A DNA stretch of 64,000 nucleotides from Lactobacillus sp. ESL0679 (GCF_029433515.1 NZ_JAQTIG010000008.1:44219-108218); one strand, 5' to 3'; positions 16,738 to 26,634 are shown, numbered from the stretch's first letter. The notes: a model not told the origin generated them from the letters alone. Program-made: numbers and translations.

Positions 16738-17844
16738 TTGGCCAAAGACGAAAAACAAAAGGCACTTGAAAGTGCATTGAAAAAAATTGAAAAGAATTTT
16801 GGTAAAGGCGCCGTAATGCGAATGGGCGACAAGGCTGATACCGAAATTTCGACGGTTCCGTCCGGTTCGCTGGCACTTGATGCGGCTTTAGGTGTTGGCG
16901 GTTATCCACGAGGAAGAATTATTGAAATTTATGGGCCTGAATCTTCAGGCAAGACGACGGTTGCTTTGCATGCCGTTGCTGAAGTTCAAAAGCGTGGCGG
17001 CACCGCTGCTTATATCGATGCCGAAAACGCAATGGATCCTGCATATGCACAAGCTTTAGGTGTTGACGTTGACGCGCTGATTTTGTCACAGCCAAATACT
17101 GGTGAAGAAGGGTTGCAGATTGCTGATACCTTGATTGCCAGTGGTGCCATTGATATTTTGATTGTCGATTCTGTTGCCGCCTTGGTGCCGCAAGCTGAAA
17201 TTGACGGCGATATTGGTGATAGTCACGTGGGTTTGCAGGCGCGGCTAATGAGTCAGGCGTTGCGTAAGCTTTCTGGTAATATTAATAAGACCAAAACCAT
17301 TGCGATTTTTATTAATCAAATTCGGGAAAAAGTTGGTATCATGTTCGGCAACCCTGAAACCACGCCTGGTGGTCGTGCCCTGAAATTTTATTCAACAATT
17401 CGTTTAGAAATTAGACGAGCTGAAAAAATCAAGCAAACTGGCGGCGACATTACTGGTAACCGAGTAAAAATCAAGGTGGTCAAGAATAAGGTTGCGCCAC
17501 CATTTAAGGTTGCTGAAGTCGACATGATGTATGGTAAGGGTATTTCTCAAAGTGGAGAATTGCTCGATATGGCAGCTGATAAGGATATTATTGCTAAGGC
17601 TGGTTCGTGGTATTCATACAATAATGAGCGAATTGGTCAAGGCCGAGAAAACGCTAAGAAGTATCTTGAAGAGCACCGAGACATTTATAACGACGTTCAG
17701 CATCAAGTCCGCCAAGCTTATGGAATTGATGAAAAGTCAATCGCTGACCGTGAAGATCCGGAAAAAGTTAAAGTTAAAAAAGCAAAAGATGAAAATGTGA
17801 CAAAGGAAGCTGTAGAAAAAGAAACTGACAACAAAAGCAAATAG
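16738..17844 (+). CDS. recA: recombinase RecA
   Basis: Cytoplasmic DNA strand-exchange ATPase of 368 residues, which also triggers LexA cleavage. Walker [10 protein letters not shown] is at residues ~66-74, Walker B is [11 protein letters not shown], and the DNA-binding loop region [15 protein letters not shown] is intact. The C-terminal tail is strongly charged, as usual. The start is TTG, supported by AGAGGAGG nine bases upstream and by normal protein length; no ATG exists near. A LexA-like box upstream fits SOS control. Confidence 0.97.
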   Translation: MAKDEKQKALESALKKIEKNFGKGAVMRMGDKADTEISTVPSGSLALDAALGVGGYPRGRIIEIYGPESSGKTTVALHAVAEVQKRGGTAAYIDAENAMDPAYAQALGVDVDALILSQPNTGEEGLQIADTLIASGAIDILIVDSVAALVPQAEIDGDIGDSHVGLQARLMSQALRKLSGNINKTKTIAIFINQIREKVGIMFGNPETTPGGRALKFYSTIRLEIRRAEKIKQTGGDITGNRVKIKVVKNKVAPPFKVAEVDMMYGKGISQSGELLDMAADKDIIAKAGSWYSYNNERIGQGRENAKKYLEEHRDIYNDVQHQVRQAYGIDEKSIADREDPEKVKVKKAKDENVTKEAVEKETDNKSK

Positions 17845-17857
17845 AGTTGAAGAAATT

Positions 17858-17892
17858 AACCTTGACCTTGGAATTTAAGGCAAGGTTTTTTT
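17858..17892 (+). terminator. terminator after recA
   Basis: Stem AACCTTG / CAAGGTT with an inner CCTT / AAGG pair and a following T run. Confidence 0.8.
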
Positions 17893-17900
17893 CTTGGTGA

Positions 17901-17929
17901 TTGACATGTGTCCCGCGGTTCTTTATCAT
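17901..17929 (+). promoter_or_regulatory. rny promoter
   Basis: TTGACA, 17-base spacer, TATCAT, 48 bases before the rny start. Confidence 0.65.
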
Positions 17930-17976
17930 TAATATTGTGTGAATAATCTAAAAAATAAAAAAAGGCGATAGTAATC

Positions 17977-19608
17977 ATGACAAATATAATTTTGATTCCC
18001 GTCGCAGTTGCTATTATTTCAATTATAATTGGCTTAGGAATTGGTTATGCAATTCGTAAACATATTTGGGAAAAAAATGCCCAGAATGCGCAAAATGATG
18101 CTGACCATATTTTAACCGATGCAAAAGCACAAGTTGCTGCTGCAAAAACCGAGGTTAATGCACAAAAGCAGGCTACCGAGGCCTTAAAGCAAAGTGCTGA
18201 AAACACTAAAAAAGAGAAGATTCTTGAAGCTCAAGAAAAAATTCAGGATTATCGGCAAAAAGTGGAAGACGAATTAAATGTTAAGCGTGACACAATTGCG
18301 CGTGACAATAATCGGCTGAAACAACGAGAAGATACCCTTGATCATAAGAATTCTTTACTTAAAGAACAAGAGAATGAACTTAACCAGAAAAAGGATCAAT
18401 TACAAAAACAGCAGGAAGAACTGAATGATAAGGTTAAAACTGCTGCTGAGTTAGTCGATCAAAGACAACAGAAGTTGTATGAAGTTGCTCACCTTGACAA
18501 GCAGCAAGCTAAGAAGTTGGTGTTAGACCAATTAGCTGATGAATTAGTCAAAGAGCGGGCAGAAATGATTAAGGACAGTAATGAAGAGGTAGTTGCTAAG
18601 GCAGACCACTATGCTCGTCAAATAATCATTGATGCTATTCAAAGTAGTTCTGCAGATACAGTGGCTGAAACCACGGTATCTGTAGTTGATTTGCCTAATG
18701 AAGAGATGAAAGGACGAATTATCGGTCGTGAAGGCCGGAATATTCGTTCATTTGAGGCGCTGACAGGTATTGATTTAATTATTGATGATACGCCTAAAGT
18801 GGTTACTCTTAGCGGTTTTGACGCAATTAGACGTGAGATTGCCAAGCGGGCAATGGAGCGGCTGGTTAAAGATGGCCGAATTCATCCTGCTCGAATTGAA
18901 GAGACGGTGGATAAGGCTCGTAAAGAAGTCAATGACGATATTTATGAGGCCGGTGAAAGCGCATTAATGGAACTTGGGATTCACAAGATGAATCCTGAAC
19001 TAGTTAAGACGCTTGGGCGCTTGAAGTATCGTACTTCATACGGACAAAATGTGCTTGGTCACTCAATTGAGGTGGCCAAGCTTGCTGGTACTATGGCAGC
19101 AGAACTTGGTTTAAATGAAAAATTAGCGGTTCGCGCGGGATTATTACACGATATTGGAAAAGCCATCGACCATGATATTGAAGGTTCACACGTAGAAATT
19201 GGTGTGGAATTAGCACGGAAGTATCATGAGTCAGATGTTGTTGTTAACGCAATTGCAGCCCACCACGGGGATGTGCCGAAGTTGTCGTTTATTGCTGAAC
19301 TAGTTGTTGCAGCAGATGCGCTTTCTTCGGCAAGACCGGGTGCGAGAAGTGAGAGTTTGGAAAACTATATTAGACGGCTGACTGAACTTGAGCAGATTGC
19401 TAAGCGGTATGAAGGAGTTAAGCAGGCTTACGCCATTCAAGCTGGACGTGAAGTTCGGGTAATGGTCGAGCCAGAGAAAATTTCGGATGATCGAATTACC
19501 GTTTTGGCACGTGATATTCGGAATCAGGTTGAAAAAGAACTTGATTACCCTGGTAATATTAAAATTACAGTTATCCGTGAAAAACGGGTTGTGGCAGTTG
19601 CAAAATAA
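17977..19608 (+). CDS. rny: ribonuclease Y
   Basis: Membrane-anchored endoribonuclease of 543 residues that starts mRNA decay. An N-terminal helix ([23 protein letters not shown], split here as two short stretches) is followed by a long coiled coil rich in Gln, Lys and Glu (residues ~35-210), a KH RNA-binding domain with [17 protein letters not shown], and the HD catalytic domain with [17 protein letters not shown]. It carries its own TTGACA promoter and lies after recA in the usual Firmicute order. An AAAGGCG site precedes the ATG. Confidence 0.96.
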   Translation: MTNIILIPVAVAIISIIIGLGIGYAIRKHIWEKNAQNAQNDADHILTDAKAQVAAAKTEVNAQKQATEALKQSAENTKKEKILEAQEKIQDYRQKVEDELNVKRDTIARDNNRLKQREDTLDHKNSLLKEQENELNQKKDQLQKQQEELNDKVKTAAELVDQRQQKLYEVAHLDKQQAKKLVLDQLADELVKERAEMIKDSNEEVVAKADHYARQIIIDAIQSSSADTVAETTVSVVDLPNEEMKGRIIGREGRNIRSFEALTGIDLIIDDTPKVVTLSGFDAIRREIAKRAMERLVKDGRIHPARIEETVDKARKEVNDDIYEAGESALMELGIHKMNPELVKTLGRLKYRTSYGQNVLGHSIEVAKLAGTMAAELGLNEKLAVRAGLLHDIGKAIDHDIEGSHVEIGVELARKYHESDVVVNAIAAHHGDVPKLSFIAELVVAADALSSARPGARSESLENYIRRLTELEQIAKRYEGVKQAYAIQAGREVRVMVEPEKISDDRITVLARDIRNQVEKELDYPGNIKITVIREKRVVAVAK

Positions 19609-19612
19609 AATT

Positions 19613-19643
19613 AAAGCTGGATTCGAGAGAATTCAGCTTTTTG
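19613..19643 (+). terminator. terminator after rny
   Basis: Stem AAAGCTGGATTC / GAATTCAGCTTT with loop GAGA and T tail (one mismatch). Confidence 0.8.
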
Positions 19644-19706
19644 CGTGGAATTAATTATATTATTTATTGTCTTTTTAGCCATTTTGCTAGATGAAAGTCA
19701 TAATTC

Positions 19707-19736
19707 TTGTTGATTAAAAAAAAAAAAGATTATTAT
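19707..19736 (+). promoter_or_regulatory. promoter with A12 tract in its spacer
   Basis: TTGTTG, an 18-base spacer, and TATTAT precede the BspA-type gene. The spacer contains an uninterrupted run of 12 A (19716-19727). Slippage in the run would change spacer length and so promoter strength. Confidence 0.5.
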
Positions 19737-19776
19737 TAAATATGTAGCGAATAATTTAATGCAGGAGGAAATTAAT

Positions 19777-21801
19777 ATGCATTTTAATAATAGGAAAAAA
19801 TTAGTTAAAGCCTTTTTGAAGAATAATAAGACGGCTAGTCGTAATTTGCTGGTCGGGGCTGCCATAATTGCTGGTACAGTTGGCGGGTTAACAACAGTTA
19901 ATCAGGCTCATGCAGCAACTGTAGCAAGTACCCAAACAAGTGTTAAAAAAGCAAAAAGTTCAGTTCAAGTTGCTAAGTTAACCAAGAAAACCTATCTTTA
20001 CAACAAGTCAGGTAAGCGTGTTGGTAAAAAGGCACTAAAGAAGAATAAGACAATTAAAATTTATGGTACTAAAACTATTAAAGGAAAAACATATTATTCT
20101 TTAGGTCACGGCAAATATGTGCTTGCAAGTCGGGTAAAATTTGCTAAGAGTGCAGAAATTACTAAAAAGTCATATTTATACAATAAAAAAGGTAAGCGCA
20201 TTAGTAAGAAAGCCTTTAAGGCTGGAAAAACTGTCCAAACTTACGGTACTAAAACTATTAAAGGTAAGACTTACTATTCATTAGGCAGTGGTAAGTATAT
20301 TTTAGCTAAAAATGTAATGTTTAATGATAGTACATCTGCACCAAGTCCTGCTAATGGAACTAATTCATCCAAGCCAAGTGGTAATACCGCTGGTTCTGAT
20401 AGCTCCACAAGCACGGGCAGTTCAACAGGTTCGAACACGTCAAATAACAATGGTTCAACATCTTCTGATATTAAAAAGGGTGTAAGTGGTCAGTGTGATC
20501 TAACTTATGATCCAAGTACCAAGACCTTGCATATTGCTGCTGGTAAAGATGGCAATATTTTGTCTAATGATGATACTATTGCAACTTCAGTAAGTAATAT
20601 GAAAGTTAATTCGGATGATATTAAGACGATAAGCATTGATTCAAAAGTTAGTTTTCCTGCAGATGCAAGTCAATTATTTGAAGGCTTGAAGAACATTACT
20701 GAAATTAATGGCTTAAATAAAGTTGATACAAGTAATACGACAGATATGTCTTACATGTTTGGTGGCGATATTAGTCTACAAAGTTTGGATTTAAGTAATT
20801 TTAATACAAGTAAAGTTATAAATATGGAATCAATGTTTGATATGGTTGATTCTGATAATGGTGCTGATTATGATAATCGCACAATCACTGGTAGTTTAAC
20901 AAGTCTGGATTTAAGTAACTTCGATACAGGTAAAGTAACTGATATGTCGTATATGTTTAATGGGGATAATAGGTTGACTAGCCTAGATTTAAGTAATTTT
21001 GATACTAGTAAGGTAACAGATATGTCTAGTATGTTTGCCAATGATAAAGGCTTAAAGAGCTTAAATATAAGTAACTTTAATACTGGTAAAGTGACAGACA
21101 TGTCATTTATGTTTTTCCTTGATGAATCTTTAGCAAGCTTGGATGTAAGCAATTTTAATACTGCTAATGTAACAAATATGTCATATATGTTTGAAAAAAA
21201 TGAACTGCTAACTAGTTTAGATGTAAGTAATTTTAATACGAGTAAAGTTACAAATATGGCAGTAATGTTTGGATATGATCCAAATCTGAAAGATTTAGAC
21301 TTAAATAAATTCGATACTGCTAATGTAGTAAATATGTCAAGAATGTTTACAGCTGATGATAGTTTAACAAGTCTTGATTTAAGTAGTTTTAATACTAGTA
21401 AGGTAACGGATATGTCTGGTATGTTCAATATGGAAGGACCTACTAACTTTGTCCCTGCTCTAACTAGTTTGGATTTAAGCAATTTTGATACTTCAAACGT
21501 AACTGATATGCATCAGATGTTTGCGTTTAATAAAAACTTGACTACTTTAAATATAAGTAGTTTCAACACTAGTAAGGTTACTTCGATGGCAAGTATGTTC
21601 CATGATGATATTAATTTAAGAAATCTTGATGTTAATAATTTTGATACACATAATGTTAAGAGCATGATTGCAATGTTCCATAAAGTTCCTGGTCCAATTT
21701 CAGGAATTGATCATTTTGACTTTAGTTCAATTAATGATGGCTTGAATGGTAATGCAAGTAACCATTACAATATGTTTAATACGGTAATAGCTAACGATTA
21801 G
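19777..21801 (+). CDS. BspA-type repeat surface protein with SLAP domains
   Basis: Secreted cell-surface protein of 674 residues. The signal peptide ends near NQAHA-AT. Two SLAP-like domains follow (about residues 60-125 and 125-180; KKTYLYNKSGKRVGKKA and KKSYLYNKKGKRISKKA), which bind the wall non-covalently. A Ser/Thr/Asn linker leads to a DUF285/BspA region with about eleven 24-residue units of the form LDLSNFDTSKVTDMSYMF. There is no LPXTG anchor. Such proteins act in adhesion or aggregation; the ligand is unknown. The ATG at 19777 is chosen over 19759 because AGGAGG sits between them. It is monocistronic. Confidence 0.85.
   Translation: MHFNNRKKLVKAFLKNNKTASRNLLVGAAIIAGTVGGLTTVNQAHAATVASTQTSVKKAKSSVQVAKLTKKTYLYNKSGKRVGKKALKKNKTIKIYGTKTIKGKTYYSLGHGKYVLASRVKFAKSAEITKKSYLYNKKGKRISKKAFKAGKTVQTYGTKTIKGKTYYSLGSGKYILAKNVMFNDSTSAPSPANGTNSSKPSGNTAGSDSSTSTGSSTGSNTSNNNGSTSSDIKKGVSGQCDLTYDPSTKTLHIAAGKDGNILSNDDTIATSVSNMKVNSDDIKTISIDSKVSFPADASQLFEGLKNITEINGLNKVDTSNTTDMSYMFGGDISLQSLDLSNFNTSKVINMESMFDMVDSDNGADYDNRTITGSLTSLDLSNFDTGKVTDMSYMFNGDNRLTSLDLSNFDTSKVTDMSSMFANDKGLKSLNISNFNTGKVTDMSFMFFLDESLASLDVSNFNTANVTNMSYMFEKNELLTSLDVSNFNTSKVTNMAVMFGYDPNLKDLDLNKFDTANVVNMSRMFTADDSLTSLDLSSFNTSKVTDMSGMFNMEGPTNFVPALTSLDLSNFDTSNVTDMHQMFAFNKNLTTLNISSFNTSKVTSMASMFHDDINLRNLDVNNFDTHNVKSMIAMFHKVPGPISGIDHFDFSSINDGLNGNASNHYNMFNTVIAND
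20750..21700 (+). repeat. tandem DUF285 (BspA) repeats
   Basis: About eleven imperfect coding repeats with a period near 72-75 bases, each with an F-[DN]-T-x-x-V core and an M-F end, form a leucine-rich-like solenoid. Two units are lengthened by insertions (near 20840-20900 and 21425-21465). Confidence 0.8.
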
Positions 21802-21826
21802 TTTCTTAATCTTTAAATTAATAAAG

Positions 21827-21863
21827 TGCTCTACTGGGAAAGTTTTCCTAATAGAGCATTTTT
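21827..21863 (+). terminator. terminator after BspA-type gene
   Basis: Stem TGCTCTA / TAGAGCA, a second arm GGAAA / TTTCC, and a T run. Confidence 0.75.
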
Positions 21864-21878
21864 GCGTTTCTGCCTAAT

Positions 21879-21907
21879 TTGTGCATTTTTGCCCAAGCCT
21901 GTATAAT
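21879..21907 (+). promoter_or_regulatory. tagO promoter
   Basis: TTGTGC, 17-base spacer, TATAAT, 33 bases before the tagO start. Confidence 0.65.
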
Positions 21908-21940
21908 TAAAACCAACTAAATTATGAAAGTAGCCGAATT

Positions 21941-23101
21941 ATGTTTAAAATTATTGTTGAATTATTCTTCTTAGTGATTATTCAAGCTGCAATTACGCCA
22001 TTTATTAGAAGGTTAGCGTTTGTATTAGGTGCAGTTGATAATCCTAATGCTAGACGTGTCAATAAAACGCCGATGCCAACTTTAGGTGGTCTAGGTATCT
22101 TTGTGACTTTTAATATTGGTGTTTTCGTGCTGCTGCGGGAACAATTTCCAACGCATGAAACGTTCAGTATTTTGCTTGCATCAAGTGTCGTTGTACTGAC
22201 GGGAATGATTGATGATATTTTGGAGTTGCGGCCCAGACAAAAAATGTTTGGGATTTTTGTTGGCGCGTTAGTGATTTATTTTTTGGGCGGTATCAAGATG
22301 AATGTTCTTAACGTGCCCATTATTAATAAGCAAATTAATTTAGGGTGGTGGAGCCTGCCAATTACCATCTTTTGGATTTTAGCTTTGACTAATGCTGTTA
22401 ATTTAATTGACGGTTTGGACGGACTAGCCGATGGTGTGTCGATGATTTCTTTGTTTACGATGGGAATTGTTGGTTACTTTTTCTTGCATACGCGGCAATT
22501 GTATATTCCGATTGCGTGCTTTATGTTAGCAGCCTGCTTGCTCGGCTTTTTACCTTATAATTTTCATCCGGCAAAGATGTTTTTGGGGGATACCGGCGCA
22601 CTGTATATCGGCTTTATGATTGCCATTTTCTCACTTAAAGGATTAAAAAACGTTACGTTTATTTCATTGCTGGTGCCAATTATTATTTTGGGTGTGCCAA
22701 TTACCGATACAATTTATGCAATGATTCGGCGTAAACTAAACAAACGCCCAGTCTCTCAGGCTGATAAGCATCATTTACACCACCAGCTAATGCGAATGGG
22801 GTTAACCCACCGCCAAACTGTGCTGACGATTTATGCGTTGTCGCTGATTTTTTCCTTCATTTCATTACTCTTTTTACTATCGCCAACTTGGGGAACGTGG
22901 CTGCTGATTATTGGCCTCTTGCTTGCTCTGGAGCTATTTGTGGAATCAATTGGCTTGCTGGGCGAAAAGTATAAGCCATTTTTGCATTTAACGCAGAAGA
23001 TAATCAGTGCGCGTAGTACCAAGGATCCGACAATCGAGGTTTGGCATTTAGGCCAGGATAAACCAGAACAGTTAAAGCATCACCATAGTAATGAAGAATA
23101 G
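21941..23101 (+). CDS. tagO: undecaprenyl-phosphate GlcNAc-1-phosphate transferase (TagO/WecA family)
   Basis: Polytopic membrane enzyme of 386 residues that moves GlcNAc-1-phosphate onto undecaprenyl phosphate, the first step of wall teichoic acid or other wall glycan synthesis. Family motifs seen are VNKTPMPTLGGLGIF, the Asp-rich site DDILELRPRQK, NAVNLIDGLDGLADGV, and the catalytic block FLGDTGALYIGF, then the cytoplasmic HHLHHQLMRMGLTHRQ. About eleven helices are visible. Its neighbours yigZ and comFA are the usual ones in lactobacilli. Confidence 0.92.
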   Translation: MFKIIVELFFLVIIQAAITPFIRRLAFVLGAVDNPNARRVNKTPMPTLGGLGIFVTFNIGVFVLLREQFPTHETFSILLASSVVVLTGMIDDILELRPRQKMFGIFVGALVIYFLGGIKMNVLNVPIINKQINLGWWSLPITIFWILALTNAVNLIDGLDGLADGVSMISLFTMGIVGYFFLHTRQLYIPIACFMLAACLLGFLPYNFHPAKMFLGDTGALYIGFMIAIFSLKGLKNVTFISLLVPIIILGVPITDTIYAMIRRKLNKRPVSQADKHHLHHQLMRMGLTHRQTVLTIYALSLIFSFISLLFLLSPTWGTWLLIIGLLLALELFVESIGLLGEKYKPFLHLTQKIISARSTKDPTIEVWHLGQDKPEQLKHHHSNEE

Positions 23102-23159
23102 AATTAGTTTAATAGCATTAAATTATTACTGCTGTTAAAAATTGCTGCATCAGAAACTC

Positions 23160-23198
23160 AAAAAGACCTAGTAGGAACGACGCCTATTAGGTCTTTTT
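23160..23198. terminator. bidirectional terminator between tagO and yigZ
   Basis: Stem AAAAAGACCTA / TAGGTCTTTTT lies between the convergent genes and works for both. Confidence 0.85.
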
Positions 23199-23858
23199 CT
23201 ATTTTTCATGATAATTATGCGTGATAATTGGCAGTTCATTATAGCGCTTTTCACCGTTAGTAAACGCGACTTTGCCGGCAAGCAAGTTGGTTAGCTCTTT
23301 TTCAAGGGCAGCTTGGTCATCTTCATCGATAAAAAGGTGAATGGTAATGTCAACCCCATAATCAATTTTTGCAACATAAATCTCTTTTTGTTTTAAAAAA
23401 TGGTCTACTTCGTCAAAACGGTTATAGACGACGTGAAAAATGACTTCCTGCTGCTGAACCCGTTTAACAACGCCGATTGCTTGTGCGCCTTCGCTGACAC
23501 TGTTGGAATATGCTCTAATTAAGCCGCCAGCACCAAGTTTGATGCCGCCAAAATAGCGGGTAACAACAACAGTTACATTCTTCAACTTCATTAGTTGCAG
23601 TGCCTTTAATTCTGGAACACCGGCGGTTCCAGAAGGTTCGCCATTATCGCTGGCCTTGACGTGATCGTCGTTGAGGCCGATTGTGTATGCAAAGGTGTTG
23701 TGAGTAGCGTCGCGGTATTTTTTACTAATTGTCGCAATAAATTCTTCGGCCTCGGCTACAGAAGTTGTTCTTGCTAAACTGGCGATAAAACGGCTTTTTT
23801 TGATGATAATTTCATGGTCGCCGTTTGTTTTAATTGTTAAATAATTTTTGTTAGTCAA
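23199..23858 (-). CDS. yigZ: YigZ/IMPACT family protein
   Basis: Cytoplasmic protein of 219 residues of the YigZ/IMPACT (UPF0029) family, with an N-terminal domain showing DNGEPSGTAGVPEL and FGGIKLGAGGLIRAYSNS and a C-terminal DUF1949 ferredoxin-like part. Eukaryotic relatives regulate Gcn2; the bacterial role is not settled but is thought to touch translation or stress. It is divergent from comFA with only 45 bases between starts, so the promoters must overlap. Confidence 0.88.
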   Translation of the reverse strand: MTNKNYLTIKTNGDHEIIIKKSRFIASLARTTSVAEAEEFIATISKKYRDATHNTFAYTIGLNDDHVKASDNGEPSGTAGVPELKALQLMKLKNVTVVVTRYFGGIKLGAGGLIRAYSNSVSEGAQAIGVVKRVQQQEVIFHVVYNRFDEVDHFLKQKEIYVAKIDYGVDITIHLFIDEDDQAALEKELTNLLAGKVAFTNGEKRYNELPIITHNYHEK

Positions 23859-23903
23859 AAGATTTTGCCTTCTTTTTGCGTATTTATTAATGGAGGCAGT
23901 GAA

Positions 23904-25187
23904 ATGGAAGATTTAATGAGCCTCGCAGGTCGCCAATGGATTGGCGGTCAAGAGGATTTTAGCACAAATAAGGCACTGACGAAAATTGCTGCGATTGTTG
24001 ATGACCAGTGTAATCGCTGCGGCGCTAAGGTCAGCACCCAACTGCCTAATGGTAAAAAATACTGCCGCGCATGCATAAATATTGGACGAATAGTTGAAGG
24101 CGATTATTTGGTGCGCAATCAGATGGTGGTTAATTTTCCACCTCTCAAAACTGACGGGTTAACGTGGCAAGGTGAACTAACTGCTGCGCAGGCACAAATC
24201 TCACAGCAGCTCGTTGATAATTTTAACCAGCACCATAATGTCTTGGTTCACGCTGTAACGGGTGCGGGTAAAACAGAAATGTTGTTTGCCTTACTAGCAG
24301 AATGTTTTAAGTTGGGCCAGCGCGCCTGTATTGCTACACCGCGAATTGATGTGGTAAACGAATTGTACCCTAGACTGCAAGCGGCATTTGGTCAAATTAC
24401 AATCGGGATGTATCATGGTCGCAAATACCAAGAGCCGCAGCTAGACCAGTTGACGATTTGCACAACGCACCAATTATTAAAATTTTATCAAGCCTTTGAT
24501 TTATTAGTGATCGACGAAGTTGACTCGTTTCCTTATGCCAATAATGCCCAGCTTCATTTTGGTGCGCAAAATGCGGTTAAGGGAAATGGGGTTCGGGTTT
24601 ATTTAACCGCGACGCCGACCGCTGATTTACTAGCTCAAGTCAAGGCTGGACAACTGCAAATTTTAAAGTTAAAGCGGCGCTTTCACGGGGGCAAACTTCC
24701 AGTTCCCAAGGAAAAGCTGTTTTTGCGGTCGTTTTTAAATCGCGGCAAGATTCATCCTAAATTGATGGCTGCGATTTTAAAAGTAATTGCGGCAGATCAT
24801 CCGTTGCTGCTATTTGTGCCGCGAATTGAGCAAATACCGCTGTATTTAGCAGCACTTAAGCAAGAGGCGGAATTAGCAGATGTAGCAATGGCTGGCGTTC
24901 ATGCTGGCGATAAAAAGCGTCTAGAAAAGGTGCAGCAATTTCGGCAGCAGCTGCTGCAAATTTTAATAACCACGACGATTTTAGAGCGCGGCGTAACGTT
25001 TAATCATGTTTGGGTAATTGTCATTGCCGCCGATGACCGCATTTATCAGGCAGCCAGCCTTGTCCAAATCGCCGGTCGAGTTGGACGGGCAAAAGAAGAC
25101 AATAATGGGTTAGTCTTATTTTGCTACCACAAATATACAGCAAGCTTGCGCAGTGCGATGAGGCAGATTAGGGCGATGAACCGATGA
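23904..25187 (+). CDS. comFA: DNA uptake helicase ComFA
   Basis: ATP-dependent DNA translocase of 427 residues that drives uptake of transforming DNA at the cytoplasmic membrane. A four-cysteine zinc site (CNRCGAK, CRAC) is N-terminal; Walker A is TGAGKTE, the DEAD-like box is VIDEVDSF, motif III is LTATPTADLL, and the C-terminal helicase part holds QIAGRVGRAKED. The ATG at 23904 is chosen because TGGAGG precedes it. comFC overlaps its stop by ATGA. Its presence suggests a latent competence system, though other com genes are outside this window. Confidence 0.93.
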   Translation: MEDLMSLAGRQWIGGQEDFSTNKALTKIAAIVDDQCNRCGAKVSTQLPNGKKYCRACINIGRIVEGDYLVRNQMVVNFPPLKTDGLTWQGELTAAQAQISQQLVDNFNQHHNVLVHAVTGAGKTEMLFALLAECFKLGQRACIATPRIDVVNELYPRLQAAFGQITIGMYHGRKYQEPQLDQLTICTTHQLLKFYQAFDLLVIDEVDSFPYANNAQLHFGAQNAVKGNGVRVYLTATPTADLLAQVKAGQLQILKLKRRFHGGKLPVPKEKLFLRSFLNRGKIHPKLMAAILKVIAADHPLLLFVPRIEQIPLYLAALKQEAELADVAMAGVHAGDKKRLEKVQQFRQQLLQILITTTILERGVTFNHVWVIVIAADDRIYQAASLVQIAGRVGRAKEDNNGLVLFCYHKYTASLRSAMRQIRAMNR

Positions 25188-25870
25188 ATAATTGTCTATT
25201 GTGTGGCCAGCAATTTGTGCCTGCTGTTTCGTTGCTACAAGTTTTTTCATGGAAAAAGGCGCGGATGCAGTGCATTTGTACCAATTGCTTGGCTAAATTT
25301 CAGCGATTAAAATCCCCCAGGTGTTCCACCTGTGCCGGTGAATTATCACAAAATGGTGTGTGCTTAGATTGTCAATTTTGGCAGCGTATTTATGGTCCTA
25401 AATTATTGCAGCACCATGCTATTTTTCGTTATAATGATGCCTTTCACGACCTGATGGTTAATTACAAACGCTATGGCGATTATGTCTTGAGAGCAGTGCT
25501 TCAGGAATTGTGCTATCAAGAACTGCAATTAATTGCAGCAGATTATTATGTTCCTGTGCCAACTTCGTCTGCTCACTTTAATAAGCGACAGTTTGACACG
25601 ATTAGCGCAATTTATGGTGATTTGGTTCCGCTAACAGAAATTTTGGTTAAAAAAGTTGATTCTGGTGCTCAAGGCGAAAAGAACCGGCGCGAACGTTTAA
25701 TCACCCCACAAAGTTTTGGTGTAAAGAATAAAATACATAATCTTAATCGAAAAAAGATATTACTTTTGGATGATATTTATACTACCGGACGAACGCTGTA
25801 TCATGCGCGGGATGCACTAGTAGCCGAATTTCCAACGGCTAAGATTGAAAGTTTTTCAATTTGTAGGTAG
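25184..25870 (+). CDS. comFC: ComFC phosphoribosyltransferase-like competence protein
   Basis: Cytoplasmic 228-residue protein with a four-cysteine zinc site (CLLCGQQF, CTNCLAKF), a second group (CSTCAGE, CLDCQFW) and a C-terminal phosphoribosyltransferase fold with PRPP loop LLLDDIYTTGRTL. ComFC works with ComFA and DprA in natural transformation; its enzymatic activity is not established. It overlaps comFA by 4 bases, which shows translational coupling. Confidence 0.92.
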   Translation: MNNCLLCGQQFVPAVSLLQVFSWKKARMQCICTNCLAKFQRLKSPRCSTCAGELSQNGVCLDCQFWQRIYGPKLLQHHAIFRYNDAFHDLMVNYKRYGDYVLRAVLQELCYQELQLIAADYYVPVPTSSAHFNKRQFDTISAIYGDLVPLTEILVKKVDSGAQGEKNRRERLITPQSFGVKNKIHNLNRKKILLLDDIYTTGRTLYHARDALVAEFPTAKIESFSICR

Positions 25871-25878
25871 GTTATCCC

Positions 25879-25908
25879 TTGTTTAGCGCTTTCAAGTTTT
25901 GTTATAAT
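25879..25908 (+). promoter_or_regulatory. hpf promoter with cre-like element
   Basis: TTGTTT, 18-base spacer, TATAAT. The spacer begins with AGCGCTTTCA, which equals one half of a catabolite-responsive element (10 of 14 positions to TGAAAGCGCTTTCA). CcpA control is possible but unproven. Confidence 0.5.
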
Positions 25909-25954
25909 ATAAATAACGAAAGGCTGTTAAGCAGCTCGAAAGGAGAATCTCATT

Positions 25955-26503
25955 ATGTTAAAGTATAATGTTCGTGGTGAAAATATTGAGGTAACTGATG
26001 CGCTAAGGAGTTACGTGGAGAAGCGGCTAAAGAAGCTAGAAAAATATTTTGAATTAAATCAAGATATGATTGCTCACGTTAATTTGAAAGTTTACCGCGA
26101 CCATACAGCTAAAGTTGAAGTTACTATTCCACTACCATACTTAGTATTGAGAGCTGAAGATACAACAGATGATATGTATCGCAGCATTGACTTTGTTTCC
26201 GAAAAATTGGAACGGCAAATTAGAAAATATAAGACACGGGTAAATCGTAAGAGTCGTGAAAAAGGAATTAACGATTTCTTTGTAGAAACTCCAGAAGAAG
26301 AAAAGAAAGAGAAGCCAATCAGCGAATTTGATATTGTCCGCAATAAGCAAATTGGTTTGAAACCAATGAGTCCTGAAGAAGCAATTTTACAAATGAATAT
26401 GTTGGAACATGATTTCTTTGTCTTTCAGGATGCAGAAACTAACGGTACAAGTGTTGTTTATCGCAGAAATGATGGTCGTTACGGTTTAATTGAAACTAAA
26501 TAA
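25955..26503 (+). CDS. hpf: ribosome hibernation promoting factor, long form
   Basis: Cytoplasmic 182-residue protein that dimerises idle 70S ribosomes to 100S particles in stationary phase or stress. The N-terminal HPF/RaiA domain (YNVRGENIEVTDALRSYVEK) and the C-terminal dimerisation domain (SPEEAILQMNMLEHDFFVF) mark the long form. AAAGGAG precedes the start. A strong -10 with a cre-like motif lies upstream. The gene sits between comFC and secA, as in related genomes. Confidence 0.95.
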   Translation: MLKYNVRGENIEVTDALRSYVEKRLKKLEKYFELNQDMIAHVNLKVYRDHTAKVEVTIPLPYLVLRAEDTTDDMYRSIDFVSEKLERQIRKYKTRVNRKSREKGINDFFVETPEEEKKEKPISEFDIVRNKQIGLKPMSPEEAILQMNMLEHDFFVFQDAETNGTSVVYRRNDGRYGLIETK

Positions 26504-26522
26504 AAATAACGATTTATTAGCT

Positions 26523-26555
26523 AGGGCCCCACATTTAATGTGAGGTCTTTGTTTT
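26523..26555 (+). terminator. probable terminator after hpf
   Basis: Imperfect stem AGGGCCCCACAT / ATGTGAGGTCTT followed by a broken T run. Confidence 0.55.
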
Positions 26556-26581
26556 GTTTATTTTTCATTTTGCGTTAATCA

Positions 26582-26590
26582 TGGTAAAAT
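26582..26590 (+). promoter_or_regulatory. extended -10 promoter for secA
   Basis: TGGTAAAAT matches TGn-TAAAAT, 45 bases before the secA start. Confidence 0.45.
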
Positions 26591-26634
26591 TATCTTGTGT
26601 TTTTATACTTAAGTACAATTTAAGGATCGATTTA

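Noticed and set aside
20868..21482. Long open frame of 204 codons on the minus strand opposite the BspA repeats
   Set aside because: It mirrors the tandem repeat codons of the real plus-strand gene, has no ribosome site and encodes repetitive Leu/Ser/Lys text.
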